Under the pieces are notes generated by a model. The model searched no databases, was not told where the DNA came from, and saw nothing but the letters and a program-made list of their open reading frames with translations. 32,919 bases of DNA from Schleiferiaceae bacterium (lineage in GTDB: Bacteria; Bacteroidota; Bacteroidia; Flavobacteriales; Schleiferiaceae): assembly GCA_022424815.1 (NCBI GenBank), contig JAKMGS010000002.1, positions 1 to 32,919 on the forward strand. Direction: 5' to 3'. Of this stretch, positions 6,802-15,223 are shown piece by piece (position 1 is the stretch's first letter; every line of letters starts with the position of its first letter). The translations under genes and the position numbers were made by a program.

Positions 6802-7863
6802 ATGAAACACCGCGTCCTTGGAATTGGTTCAATGATGTGCTTGCTAATGGCCTGCACCACTCCTGAGCCGCCTACCCCCACCCCTAGTGATCACCCGCTC
6901 CGCGGCACAGATTTTAGTCAGCTTCCGAAAATCGAAGCGTATAACTACGAGTTTAAGGACGCCGACGGCAACCCAGCAGATGCGCTGGAAATCTTAAGAA
7001 ACACCGGCCTCAATCTGATCCGGTTAAAAGTCTGGAACAACCCCACTGGGGATGGGTCTTTAGAGGAGTTGGTCCCCTATGTTCAGAGACTTAAAACCCT
7101 TGGATTCCAGACCATGCTCACCTTCCACTACAGCAACACTTGGGCCGATCCGGGCGCTCAGTCCATCCCTACGCAATGGGAAAACCTCAGCATGAACGAA
7201 CTTGCCGATAGCGTTCGCACCTTCACCCAACACGTGGTCGCCACCCTGCAACCAGAATATGTTCAAATAGGCAATGAAATCAACCACGGATTCATGCATC
7301 CTTTTGGCGTGCGCAACGGCAATGGAAATTTCCAGACTCTCCTAGCCGCGGGAATTGAAGGTGCCAAGGCAGCAGATTCCTCGGTAACGACCATCCTACA
7401 TTACGCCGGATACGACAACGCCATGAACTTCTACGCCACCGTTGACTCCTTGGATTACGATTGGATTGGGCTGTCCTACTACCCGAAATGGCACGGCACG
7501 AGCTTGTCCACTCTATCTGAAACCTGTTTTAGTTTGGCCGATTCCTTCCAACGCCCCGTTTCTATCGTAGAAACCTCCTATGCATTCACCTTGGGTTGGA
7601 ACGACTGGACCAACAACCACATCGGCGGCACCTCCGATTTACATCCCGATTATCCGGCTACTCCTGAAGGTCAAGCGAATTTGATGGCAGATTTACGAGC
7701 CATTACGGATTCTTTGGGCACGGGATTAGTCTATTGGGGCGGAGAGCTGGTGGCCTACAAGGGTCCCGAAGCGACGGACGGCAGTCCCTACGAGAATCAA
7801 GCGCTGTTCAACTTCCAAGGCATGGCCTTGCCCGCACTGAAAACCTTGGGACAGGAACCTTAA
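6802..7863 (+). CDS. GH53 endo-beta-1,4-galactanase, lipoprotein
   Basis: This is a 353-residue glycoside hydrolase of family 53, which cuts beta-1,4-galactan chains as in arabinogalactan. Residues 1-18 are a lipoprotein signal with the lipobox LLMAC (Cys18), followed by a Pro/Thr-rich tether. The catalytic barrel starts with LRGTDFSQLPKIE and contains the acid/base Glu159 in QIGNEINHG and the nucleophile Glu257 in VSIVETSYAF, as in the family. An in-frame ATG at 6718 would run into the divergent gene and lacks sense; the one at 6802 gives the signal peptide. It probably sits on the outer membrane. No SusC/SusD pair or other glycosidase lies next to it, so it is a solitary galactanase rather than part of a full polysaccharide locus. 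Confidence 0.9.
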   Translation: MKHRVLGIGSMMCLLMACTTPEPPTPTPSDHPLRGTDFSQLPKIEAYNYEFKDADGNPADALEILRNTGLNLIRLKVWNNPTGDGSLEELVPYVQRLKTLGFQTMLTFHYSNTWADPGAQSIPTQWENLSMNELADSVRTFTQHVVATLQPEYVQIGNEINHGFMHPFGVRNGNGNFQTLLAAGIEGAKAADSSVTTILHYAGYDNAMNFYATVDSLDYDWIGLSYYPKWHGTSLSTLSETCFSLADSFQRPVSIVETSYAFTLGWNDWTNNHIGGTSDLHPDYPATPEGQANLMADLRAITDSLGTGLVYWGGELVAYKGPEATDGSPYENQALFNFQGMALPALKTLGQEP

Positions 7864-8480
7864 CGATTTCCTCTAAAGACCCTGGACTTTGTATTCCTGC
7901 TCGATTTTTCGTTTCCAAAGCTCCCCCGAATCGCAGAACCTCCTGTTGTATCCCCTTTACGGTAAGCAACACGCAAGGAATTTTGGATGTCTTTTAAGAA
8001 TACGTATTGCTCCTTTTCCAACCCAAAGACCATGTCCATCTCAGGCAACTGGTGAATGGTAATGGTATGGATGCCCCCCATTCGTTGCAAACTAATGTCG
8101 TTGTCCTCATACCCTAAATCCCCTGCGGTAAAGACAAAATGGTATTCCAAGGAATTCACCTCAAACTTCAATGGCTCCAAACTCTTTAGCGTCGCAGAAG
8201 CATTTTCTCCATCAAAAGTTAAGGTGGTATGATCGGTAGATTTGTAGAACATACTACCCGGATGACTCACCGTGAAAATGAAACGAAACCGCTCTTGATT
8301 ATTCTCCAATCCGTATCGTGCTTCGAGCATCACGGTGGTATCCCCGTGCTCCGCCAACTTAAATGGCAACACCTTGGCAATTTGATATCCGCGAGGATCC
8401 ACATCAAAGACGACCTGCTTGTTCTGGGCAAAAGTTCCCATGCAGAGCAAAAACACAAGGATACTTAGGTTGATTTTCAT
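7860..8480 (-). CDS. Exported protein of unknown function
   Basis: This is a 206-residue protein with a clear signal peptide (MKINLSILVFLLCMGTFAQ). The mature part is rich in beta-type segments (FRFIFTVSHPGSMFYKS, LKFEVNSLEYHFVF) and ends in a basic tail (SSRNTKSRVFRGNR). No family or catalytic motif is recognised. The frame extends upstream to 8684 but the ATG at 8480 gives the signal peptide and avoids the DUF1801 gene. Its stop overlaps the stop of the convergent GH53 gene by four bases. Location is periplasm or outer membrane by inference. Confidence 0.75.
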   Translation of the reverse strand: MKINLSILVFLLCMGTFAQNKQVVFDVDPRGYQIAKVLPFKLAEHGDTTVMLEARYGLENNQERFRFIFTVSHPGSMFYKSTDHTTLTFDGENASATLKSLEPLKFEVNSLEYHFVFTAGDLGYEDNDISLQRMGGIHTITIHQLPEMDMVFGLEKEQYVFLKDIQNSLRVAYRKGDTTGGSAIRGSFGNEKSSRNTKSRVFRGNR

Positions 8481-8520
8481 GGCATATCGTATTTTGGGAC
8501 TCCTAAACTTACTTCGAATT

Positions 8521-8976
8521 ATGAGAACCCCCGCAAGTTCCGTTGCAGAATATATTTCAAAGATTCCCGAAGAGCGCCAACCTGCGTTCGAGCGACTCAT
8601 GGCCATTTTCAGAACACACTTACCAGAAGGATTCGAAGAAGGATTAGGGTACGGCATGCCGGCTTTCATTGTGCCGCACAGCATTTATCCCGATGGATAC
8701 CACTGTAAACCATCGGAACCACTACCCTTTGTGAGTTTCGCCTCACAGAAGAATTTCATTGCCCTTTACCATATGGGTATTTACGCTATTCCAGAACTAT
8801 ATCAATGGTGGACAGAGGAATTCCCTAAGCACAGCAACAAGAAATTAGATATGGGAAAAAGCTGTGTCCGATTCAAAAAACCGGAAGATATCCCCTTCGA
8901 GTTGATCGAAGAATTGGCCCAAAAAGTAACCGTACAGCAGTGGATAGAAATCTACGAGTCGAATTACAAGCGATAA
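8521..8976 (+). CDS. DUF1801 domain protein
   Basis: This 151-residue cytoplasmic protein has the DUF1801/YdhG-like fold pattern: SVAEYISKIPEERQPAFERL near the N-terminus, GFEEGLGYGMPAF, then FVSFASQKNFIALYHMG and a C-terminal KLDMGKSCVRFKK segment. YdhG-like proteins include an iron chaperone in Bacillus, but most members have no proven role. Starts upstream at 8419 or 8479 exist; the ATG at 8521 fits the domain and leaves a 40-base gap to the divergent exported-protein gene. No operon partner is evident: the next gene begins 40 bases downstream and has its own weak -7 element. Confidence 0.8.
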   Translation: MRTPASSVAEYISKIPEERQPAFERLMAIFRTHLPEGFEEGLGYGMPAFIVPHSIYPDGYHCKPSEPLPFVSFASQKNFIALYHMGIYAIPELYQWWTEEFPKHSNKKLDMGKSCVRFKKPEDIPFELIEELAQKVTVQQWIEIYESNYKR

Positions 8977-9016
8977 AATTTCTAGAACCCTTATTATTGC
9001 GAATCAAAGCGTGCTA

Positions 9017-9844
9017 ATGAAACCCGCAAAAGAAAAGTTTGTAGACGTACACAAAGCCATTAGAGATAAGAGTCCTAAACTCTATTCAATCATACCCAAT
9101 GCATTGATAAATTGGTTTAAAGAACGAATCGTTCATGAAACATATATAAATGATTATCTCTATGAAGCGCGCGATATACGTGATTTCGAGTTTTGCGAAA
9201 AGTTCTTGGACTACACTTCTATCAGCGTAAAAACTATCGGTTCTGAAAATATCCCGACTGAAGGAGGCGCTATATTCGCGGCCAATCACCCTTTAGGCGG
9301 AACAGATGCTTTGGCCATCTTAGTAAGTATTGGCCGCTATAGAAGAGATGTTAAGTTCCTGACGAATGACCTCTTGGAGCAAATTATGAACCTTCGTGGC
9401 TTATTCGTGGGAGTGAATACTTTTGGGGCCAATGCCCGAGAAAATATCCGTAAGGTAGATGAGCTTTTCGCTAGCGATAACGCTGTATTTATTTTCCCGG
9501 CAGGACTTGTCTCTCGAATGACCCGCCACAAGGTGATCAGGGATCTCGATTGGAAAAAAACCTTTATATCAAAAGCCAAGCGCCACCAAAAGCCAGTCGT
9601 ACCGGTGCATATTAGCGGACGTTTGAGCAAACGATTTTATCGCGTCGCAAAGCTGCGTAAGTTCCTACGCATCAAAATCAATATTGAAATGCTGTTTCTA
9701 GTGGATGAAATATTCAAACAGAAAGGCAATGCCATCATCATTACATATGGCAAACCCATTGCAGCTGAGACCTTTGACAAAAGTAATACCGACGATCAGT
9801 GGGCGTATGAGGTAAAGAAACAAGTATACGAACTCGTAGAATAA
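9017..9844 (+). CDS. Lysophospholipid/O-acyltransferase, GlsA-like
   Basis: This 275-residue PlsC-superfamily acyltransferase carries the NHPLGGTDA block (His91, Asp97) and IFPAGLVSR at 160-163, in place of the more common FPEG. The NHPLGG form, with five residues between His and Asp instead of four, is typical of the acyltransferases linked to COG3176 hemolysin-like proteins, including OlsA and GlsA. Together with the gene 36 bases downstream it resembles the glsA/glsB pair that makes glycine lipids in Bacteroides; here GlsA would add the second, ester-linked fatty acid to N-acyl-glycine. A GTG at 9011 is also in frame, but ATG at 9017 is preferred. A weak TATTATTG at 8992-8999 may be its -7 element. 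It probably acts at the inner membrane. Confidence 0.82.
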   Translation: MKPAKEKFVDVHKAIRDKSPKLYSIIPNALINWFKERIVHETYINDYLYEARDIRDFEFCEKFLDYTSISVKTIGSENIPTEGGAIFAANHPLGGTDALAILVSIGRYRRDVKFLTNDLLEQIMNLRGLFVGVNTFGANARENIRKVDELFASDNAVFIFPAGLVSRMTRHKVIRDLDWKKTFISKAKRHQKPVVPVHISGRLSKRFYRVAKLRKFLRIKINIEMLFLVDEIFKQKGNAIIITYGKPIAAETFDKSNTDDQWAYEVKKQVYELVE

Positions 9845-9867
9845 GCGTTAAATCGCAATCTGCGAAG

Positions 9868-9875
9868 TATATTTG
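9868..9875 (+). promoter_or_regulatory. -7 promoter element (TATATTTG) before the GlsB-like gene
   Basis: TATATTTG is an exact match to TAnnTTTG. It ends five bases before the ATG at 9881, which puts the likely transcription start at or next to the start codon. No good TTG partner is seen 19 bases upstream. Confidence 0.5.
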
Positions 9876-9880
9876 CACCC

Positions 9881-10822
9881 ATGAACGATCTCAGCTATAT
9901 CCGCCCTGCTGTTCCTGTAGAGGATTTAAAAAAAGAATTGACGCCCGACAAATTCGTGCGCCATACCTCAAAGCTCAATAACGAGATCTACTTCATCAAT
10001 GCCCACAACTCTCCCAACTTACTTCAGGAAATAGGACGTTTGCGCGAGCTCACCTTTGCTATGGCAGATGGAGGCACTGGACAATCTGTTGATTTGGACG
10101 ACATGGACCTCAGCGAAATCCCATACGAGCAATTGATCGTATGGAATCCTGAGGAAGAAGAAATCGTGGGAGGCTACAGGTTTATTGACGGGAAAGTAGT
10201 GGCGGAACAAGGAAATTGGGAGCATGACCTCAGCATGGGACATTACTTCAAGTTCGCTCCTTCCTTCGTACAAGATTATTTGCCTCACAGCATTGAGCTC
10301 GGCAGAAGCTGGGTACAGCCAAAGTACCAGCCGGCAGTAGATCCAAAACGCGGATTGTTTGCCTTAGATAATATCTGGGACGGCCTGGGCGCCATTGTAC
10401 GTCGATACGACCACCTGAAGTACTTCTACGGCAAAGTGACCATGTATCCGACCTACAACCGCGAAGCCCGCAATATGGTCCTGAGCTTCCTAGCGCATTT
10501 CTTCCCCGATCATGAGCAACTGATGTCCCCGACCGTAGCCGCAGATGTGGAATTCTTGCCAAATATGGACGAGCTCTTCCCTATCGATCCTAATGATTTC
10601 GAAAGCAGCTTCAAAACTGGCTTGCGTCAACTTAACAAGATGGTTAGCGTACACGGAGAAAGTGTACCTCCGCTGATCAAGCAATACATGACCCTTAGTC
10701 CCAAGATGATGACCTTCGGAACATTCATCAACAAAGACTTTGGTGGTGTAGAAGAAACTGGAATTCTAATCCCGGTAGAGCACATCTACAGCGCGAAGAA
10801 AGATCGCTACATTCAATTCTAA
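9881..10822 (+). CDS. Hemolysin-like GNAT acyltransferase, GlsB-like
   Basis: This 313-residue protein is of the COG3176 'putative hemolysin' GNAT group, which in OlsB and GlsB transfers a fatty acyl chain to the amino group of ornithine or glycine. Recognisable pieces are LRELTFAMADGGTG, EEIVGGYRFIDG, SIELGRSWVQPKYQ and the FALDNIWDGLGAIVRRY segment. In Bacteroides, GlsB starts glycine-lipid synthesis and GlsA finishes it; both functions are encoded here in the order A then B. These lipids (also known as flavolipin-type) are common in Bacteroidota membranes. Ornithine lipid synthesis is the alternative. It has its own exact -7 element just before the start, so it may be transcribed apart from the gene upstream. 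Confidence 0.83.
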   Translation: MNDLSYIRPAVPVEDLKKELTPDKFVRHTSKLNNEIYFINAHNSPNLLQEIGRLRELTFAMADGGTGQSVDLDDMDLSEIPYEQLIVWNPEEEEIVGGYRFIDGKVVAEQGNWEHDLSMGHYFKFAPSFVQDYLPHSIELGRSWVQPKYQPAVDPKRGLFALDNIWDGLGAIVRRYDHLKYFYGKVTMYPTYNREARNMVLSFLAHFFPDHEQLMSPTVAADVEFLPNMDELFPIDPNDFESSFKTGLRQLNKMVSVHGESVPPLIKQYMTLSPKMMTFGTFINKDFGGVEETGILIPVEHIYSAKKDRYIQF

Positions 10823-10843
10823 ACTTCGAGCACTTTTTGTGGT

Positions 10844-10851
10844 TATTTTTG
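10844..10851 (+). promoter_or_regulatory. -7 promoter element (TATTTTTG) before the YqhD-like gene
   Basis: TATTTTTG matches TAnnTTTG exactly and lies 19 bases before the ATG at 10871, leaving a leader of roughly 15 bases. A TTG at the standard distance upstream is not present. Confidence 0.5.
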
Positions 10852-10870
10852 ATGGAAACAACTACCCATC

Positions 10871-12028
10871 ATGATCAACTTCAATCTATATAACCCCACC
10901 AATCTTTGCTTTGGCAAGGATGCGCATGAACAATTGGCGACCCTCATCCCGTCGGGATCAAAAGTCTTGATGACCTACGGCGGTGGCTCCATAAAGTCCA
11001 ACGGCACCTACAATAAAGTCATTGCTGCACTCTCAAACTTTGAAGTGGTAGAATTTGGCGGCATTGAACCCAACCCAGATTTCGATACGCTCAGCCGTGC
11101 CTTGGACATCATTAAAACCCAAAACATCACCTTCCTACTCGCCGTGGGCGGTGGCTCGGTGATTGATGGAACGAAATTCCTCGCATCAGCCGCTCTTTAT
11201 GACGGTGATGATGCATGGGACATTCTCGACAAAGGCATTCGCACTGAAGTAGGCATGCCCTTCGGTACTGTACTCACCCTACCCGCAACCGGTTCGGAGA
11301 TGAATAGCGGTGCGGTAATCAGCCGACGTGCCATTGGTCAAAAACGCGGTATGGGTGGACCGGGCTTGTTCCCCCTCTTTTCCATTTGTGATCCAACCGT
11401 GGTGGAGAGCATCCCCACAAGACAATTGGCCAATGGCCTAGTAGATGCCTTCACACACGTCATGGAGCAATACATGACCTACCCCACTCCCGCAACCTTA
11501 CAAGATCGCATCAGCGAAGGAATTTTGAGCACCCTAATGGAAATCGCCCCTAGCCTCTTGGAAAACCCGAAGGACTATGACCTCGCCGCAAATTTCATGT
11601 GGAGCTGTACGATGGCCTTGAACGGTCTCATTCAGAAGGGAGTACCCACAGATTGGAGCATTCATGCCGTGGGCCATGAGCTCACCGCGGCGTATAACAT
11701 CGACCACGCCCGAACGTTGGCCATTGTTTTGCCAAGCATGTACCGCTATAAGTTCAGCCAAAAGCAAGAGAAACTTGCCCAATACGGACGTAGAGTCTTG
11801 GGCCTCTCTGGTACAGATTTCGACGTGGCTCACGAAGCCATTGACCGCACCGAAGCGTTCTTCCAATCCCTAGGCATTGCTACCAAGCTGAGTGAATACA
11901 GTGTGGATATCACAGGTATTGAACAGCGTGCTGCGGACCAATTAAAAAATTACGGTTGGACCGCCTTAGGAGAGCACAAAGACATCACCCCTTCGGATGT
12001 GGAGAAAATACTTGAAATGGCGCTGTAA
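10871..12028 (+). CDS. YqhD-like iron-type alcohol dehydrogenase / aldehyde reductase
   Basis: This is a 385-residue member of the iron-containing alcohol dehydrogenase family, closest in layout to E. coli YqhD (387 residues), an NADPH-dependent reductase of short-chain and lipid-peroxidation aldehydes. The nucleotide-binding YGGGSIKSNG and AVGGGSVIDGTKF segments are present, and the metal ligands fall at Asp192, His196, His265 and His279, each two residues before the YqhD positions. The ATG at 10871 gives the usual N-terminal FNLYNPTNLCFGK. Its own -7 element suggests separate transcription from the acyltransferase gene. It ends one base before the stop of convergent aroQ. A role in clearing toxic aldehydes is likely but not shown. 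Confidence 0.87.
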   Translation: MINFNLYNPTNLCFGKDAHEQLATLIPSGSKVLMTYGGGSIKSNGTYNKVIAALSNFEVVEFGGIEPNPDFDTLSRALDIIKTQNITFLLAVGGGSVIDGTKFLASAALYDGDDAWDILDKGIRTEVGMPFGTVLTLPATGSEMNSGAVISRRAIGQKRGMGGPGLFPLFSICDPTVVESIPTRQLANGLVDAFTHVMEQYMTYPTPATLQDRISEGILSTLMEIAPSLLENPKDYDLAANFMWSCTMALNGLIQKGVPTDWSIHAVGHELTAAYNIDHARTLAIVLPSMYRYKFSQKQEKLAQYGRRVLGLSGTDFDVAHEAIDRTEAFFQSLGIATKLSEYSVDITGIEQRAADQLKNYGWTALGEHKDITPSDVEKILEMAL

Positions 12029-12460
12029 TTAGCCCTCGAGACGGGTCAACAACCCTTCAAGCGCTAGACGATAACTGTCTAGTCCAAAGCCGCTTACAGT
12101 TGCTATACAACGCTGGCCCACCAAGCTTGTGTGACGGAAATCTTCGCGTGCCAATGGATTAGAAATATGTACTTCTACCACCGGTATTTTAATAGCCGCT
12201 ACGCAATCCATGATGGCCACTGAGGTATGTGTATACCCACCCACATTCAAGAGCACCCCATCAAAGTTGCCATCGGCCGCTTGAAGCAAATCGATGAGCT
12301 CGCCCTCGACATTGCTTTGGTGGTATTCAAAGCTCGCAGCATCGTCATAGACCGCAGTTAATTCCTCATAGAACGACAGAAAGTCCTGTGCACCGTAGAT
12401 GCCAGGCTCACGAGTGCCGACTAGATTAAGATTTGGTCCGTTGAGAATTAAAATGCGCAT
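12029..12460 (-). CDS. aroQ: 3-dehydroquinate dehydratase, type II
   Basis: This 143-residue enzyme performs the third step of the shikimate pathway, dehydrating 3-dehydroquinate. The N-terminus ILILNGPNLNLVGTREPGIYG is diagnostic of type II enzymes, with the catalytic Tyr22; Asn72 and His78 in NVGGYTHTS and His98 in VHISNP are also in place. The start at 12460 matches the family; an upstream in-frame ATG at 12517 would overlap xerD. The -7-like TACTTTAG on the minus strand sits four bases before the ATG. It is divergent from xerD (37 bases apart). The aroC gene of the same pathway lies elsewhere in this window with an identical octamer at the same place. Confidence 0.93.
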   Translation of the reverse strand: MRILILNGPNLNLVGTREPGIYGAQDFLSFYEELTAVYDDAASFEYHQSNVEGELIDLLQAADGNFDGVLLNVGGYTHTSVAIMDCVAAIKIPVVEVHISNPLAREDFRHTSLVGQRCIATVSGFGLDSYRLALEGLLTRLEG

Positions 12461-12464
12461 GGTG

Positions 12465-12472
12465 CTAAAGTA
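12465..12472 (-). promoter_or_regulatory. -7-like element (TACTTTAG) before aroQ
   Basis: On the minus strand TACTTTAG, one mismatch from TAnnTTTG, ends four bases before the aroQ ATG. The same octamer at the same distance precedes aroC, which supports it being real. Confidence 0.4.
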
Positions 12473-12497
12473 CGATTTGAAGTACGAAATTAGAGGA

Positions 12498-13388
12498 ATG
12501 AATTGGACCAACGCCATACAAGGCTTTAAAGATTACCTGAAATTTGAGCGTGGCTTAAGCGACAATACTCTTGCCGCCTACAGCCGCGACCTCAGCCTGC
12601 TGGATCAAAGCTGCGGCAAAGGTCCTAGGTCCATTTCTGTCCAGGACATTCAGCACTTCTTGATTTCCCTTCACGAACAAGGGACCAGTCCCCGCTCTCA
12701 AGGACGTATTCTCAGTGCCCTCCGTGGATTTTTTCGGTGGATGCAAGAAGAGCAGATGCGCACTGACGACCCCTCCCTTCTGTTTGAAAACCCGAAAGTG
12801 GGGCGCAAGCTCCCAGTAGTACTCAGCGTGAGCGAGGTGCAAAGCATCCTTGAGGCCATCCCCATGAATGCTGCCAATGCTACCCGCGACCGCGCCATCA
12901 TTGAACTGCTCTACGCCTGTGGACTCCGCGTCAGCGAGGTATGTTCCCTGAAAAGATCGCTACTGCGTTTAAACGAAGGCTATATCATTGTTACAGGAAA
13001 GGGCAACAAACAACGCTTAGTACCGGTCCACAAAGAAGCCATCAAGTTTTTAGAGCTCTACCTCGAGCACGAACGTCCGCACCTGCCCTGCAAACCCCAA
13101 CATACAGATACGGTCTTCCTAAGTGTGCGTGGCACGGGACTGACCCGCCAAAGCATCTTCTTAAAGATCAAACACTTCACCGCCCAAGCCGGTATCAAGA
13201 AAAACATCAGCCCCCACTCGCTGCGACACAGCTTTGCCACCCACTTGATGGAGGGAGGCGCGGATTTAAGAATAGTGCAGCAGCTTTTGGGACACGAGAG
13301 CATCACGACCACCGAAATTTATACGCACATTAGTGCCCAGCGATTGAGCGAAGAGATCGCGACCTACCACCCCTTGAATTCACTATGA
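12498..13388 (+). CDS. xerD: Site-specific tyrosine recombinase XerD/XerC type
   Basis: This 296-residue tyrosine recombinase resolves chromosome dimers. It has the N-terminal SAM-like core-binding domain (residues 1-90, FERGLSDNTLAAYSRDL) and a C-terminal catalytic domain with Arg144 in ACGLRVSEV, Lys168, His240 and Arg243 in HSLRHSFATHL, His266 in LLGHESI and the nucleophile Tyr275 in TEIYTH. The length is the Xer norm rather than that of an integrase of a mobile element, and no such element surrounds it. The ATG at 12498 starts the family's N-terminus. It is divergent from aroQ and overlaps the following lipoprotein gene by four bases (ATGA), so transcription continues into unrelated genes. 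XerC versus XerD cannot be settled without the rest of the genome. Confidence 0.9.
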   Translation: MNWTNAIQGFKDYLKFERGLSDNTLAAYSRDLSLLDQSCGKGPRSISVQDIQHFLISLHEQGTSPRSQGRILSALRGFFRWMQEEQMRTDDPSLLFENPKVGRKLPVVLSVSEVQSILEAIPMNAANATRDRAIIELLYACGLRVSEVCSLKRSLLRLNEGYIIVTGKGNKQRLVPVHKEAIKFLELYLEHERPHLPCKPQHTDTVFLSVRGTGLTRQSIFLKIKHFTAQAGIKKNISPHSLRHSFATHLMEGGADLRIVQQLLGHESITTTEIYTHISAQRLSEEIATYHPLNSL

Positions 13389-13828
13389 GATTAGAACTTC
13401 TTCTCGGACTTGCCTTACTAGTGGCTTCTTGCCGTAAGGATACTGACGAACGATACAACGAGATCATCAACGACACGATGGAATGCAGCTACGACGCCGG
13501 CTGGAGTGTGAACACCTTGGGCGATGCCATAGTGGGTACCTATGAATGGCGGTATGTGGGTGCCTACGGGTTTGGGGAATATTCGAGTGATAGAGATTTT
13601 AAGAATTGGACCCTCGAACTAAAGGCAGATAGCACCTTCATTTTGAATCAAGCAGATTCGGCAACTGTGCAAGGGCAATGGAGCCTCTCGAACAGTTGGC
13701 TAAGTTTTATGTTAGACTGTCAGCCGCCCGCAAGCACCCTCTGGGGAGAAGTGCTCTACTGCGAACCTTACCTAGTGTTCTACAGCAGTCCTGTTGACGG
13801 CCCTGACCATTTGTACGAAAGACAATGA
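13385..13828 (+). CDS. Lipoprotein of unknown function, possible lipocalin-like fold
   Basis: This 147-residue protein has a short lipoprotein signal with lipobox LVASC (Cys16). The mature part contains GTYEWRYVGAYGFG, then LELKADSTFIL and a WSLSNSWLSFML segment, the order of strands seen in small lipocalin-like or META-like proteins that begin with 'GTW' and an 'L-x-F-x-x-D-G' strand. No family is firmly recognised. Its start overlaps the xerD stop and its stop overlaps the aldehyde dehydrogenase start, both as ATGA, so the three are one transcription unit. It should be anchored in a membrane facing the periplasm. Confidence 0.75.
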   Translation: MRLELLLGLALLVASCRKDTDERYNEIINDTMECSYDAGWSVNTLGDAIVGTYEWRYVGAYGFGEYSSDRDFKNWTLELKADSTFILNQADSATVQGQWSLSNSWLSFMLDCQPPASTLWGEVLYCEPYLVFYSSPVDGPDHLYERQ

Positions 13829-15222
13829 CAACAGCAGAACTTATTGCGCTGCAACGTGCGCACAAGCAAGCCCAGAGCGACACTACGGTCGCCTACAGAC
13901 TCAAAAAATTAAACCAATTACGCTCGGTACTCAAAGGCCCATGGAAAGAGCGCTTGGAGCAAGCTCTTTGGGAAGACTTCAATAAGAATGGGGCCGAGGT
14001 CAACCTGACTGAGCTACTCCCTACCCTGGACAACATCAAAATCATCCGCCAAAACTTAAAAAGGTGGTTGGCCCCGCAGAAGGTAAAAACGCCACTGCCA
14101 TTATTGGGCTCGACTTCCTATACCAGAGCGGAGGCAAAGGGAAACACCTTGATCATTGCACCATGGAACTACCCTATTTTTCTGTCACTGCACCCGTTGT
14201 GTACCTCATTTGCCGCTGGAAATACGGTGATCCTGAAGCCGTCAGAATTGACACCGAAGACCTCGGAGGCCTTGAAGGCGTTGATTGAGGAAATCTTCGA
14301 ACCGCAAGAATGTGCGGTAGTATTGGGCGGAGTACCGGAAGCCACCGAACTATTGGCGGAGCGCTTTGATCACATCTTCTTTACGGGCTCTACCCACGTG
14401 GGCCAAATCGTCATGGAGGCTGCGAGTAAGTTCTTGACGCCGGTTACGTTGGAATTGGGTGGTAAAAGCCCCACCATCGTAGATGCCAGTGCAAACGGAT
14501 ATGAAGCCGGAAAGCGTGTGGCATGGGCAAAGTTCACAAATGCGGGCCAAATTTGTATTGCCCCCGACCACGTATATGTACACCAAAGCCAATTAGAGGC
14601 GTTCCGCAAAGGCGTTAAAGAGGCCGTCAATCGCCACTACGGCGACGACCCGACCCAACACCCTGATTTCGTTCAGATCGTCAATCCTCGCAACTTTGAC
14701 CGCCTCAATAGCATCCTTGAAGATAGTAAGAGCGAGGCGGGCATTTTAGATATGGGCGGTACGGCCAATGCGGAAGCTCGCAAAATCGCACCGACCATGG
14801 TGGTGGATCCTCCGAGGAATGGTGCCTTGATGCGTGAAGAACTCTTTGGCCCGCTATTGCCGGTATTTAGCTACACCGACCTAAATGAGCCTTTGAAAGA
14901 GATTGGAACCCGGGAACATCCGCTTGTGGTGTATATCTATGCGAAATCCCGCAAAAACATCAACTACATCCAGCGTCAAACACGAGCCGGAGCAACGGCA
15001 GTGAATATGAGTTTATTGCAGATTGCCAACAATTTCCTCCCCTTCGGCGGTGTCGGCCACAGCGGAATGGGCAAGACCAACGGCCACGCCGGCTTCTTGG
15101 AATTTACCAATACACGCAGCCAATTCTACCAATGGGGCCCACCCATCAACAACTTTATTGCCGCCCCTTATACCGCGGGGAAACGCAAAATCATCAACTT
15201 CCTGTTGAAGAATCTCTACTAG
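13825..15222 (+). CDS. Aldehyde dehydrogenase (ALDH3-like)
   Basis: This is a 465-residue NAD(P)-dependent aldehyde dehydrogenase, oxidising aldehydes to acids. Key residues are Asn115 in IAPWNYP, Glu210 in TLELGGKSP and the catalytic Cys244 in NAGQICIAPDHV. The length and the C-terminal SGMGKTNGHAGFLEFTNTRS segment place it near the class 3 / fatty aldehyde dehydrogenases. A basic, hydrophobic tail (GKRKIINFLLKNLY) may touch the membrane. It overlaps the lipoprotein gene by four bases and ends in a strong terminator, closing the xerD unit. The substrate is not known; fatty or peroxidation-derived aldehydes are likely. Confidence 0.88.
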   Translation: MTTAELIALQRAHKQAQSDTTVAYRLKKLNQLRSVLKGPWKERLEQALWEDFNKNGAEVNLTELLPTLDNIKIIRQNLKRWLAPQKVKTPLPLLGSTSYTRAEAKGNTLIIAPWNYPIFLSLHPLCTSFAAGNTVILKPSELTPKTSEALKALIEEIFEPQECAVVLGGVPEATELLAERFDHIFFTGSTHVGQIVMEAASKFLTPVTLELGGKSPTIVDASANGYEAGKRVAWAKFTNAGQICIAPDHVYVHQSQLEAFRKGVKEAVNRHYGDDPTQHPDFVQIVNPRNFDRLNSILEDSKSEAGILDMGGTANAEARKIAPTMVVDPPRNGALMREELFGPLLPVFSYTDLNEPLKEIGTREHPLVVYIYAKSRKNINYIQRQTRAGATAVNMSLLQIANNFLPFGGVGHSGMGKTNGHAGFLEFTNTRSQFYQWGPPINNFIAAPYTAGKRKIINFLLKNLY

Positions 15223-15223
15223 C

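Noticed and set aside
12498..13388. Tyrosine recombinase as a sign of an integrated element
   Set aside because: Its size and motifs are those of the housekeeping Xer proteins; there is no attachment-site repeat or phage or conjugation gene around it.
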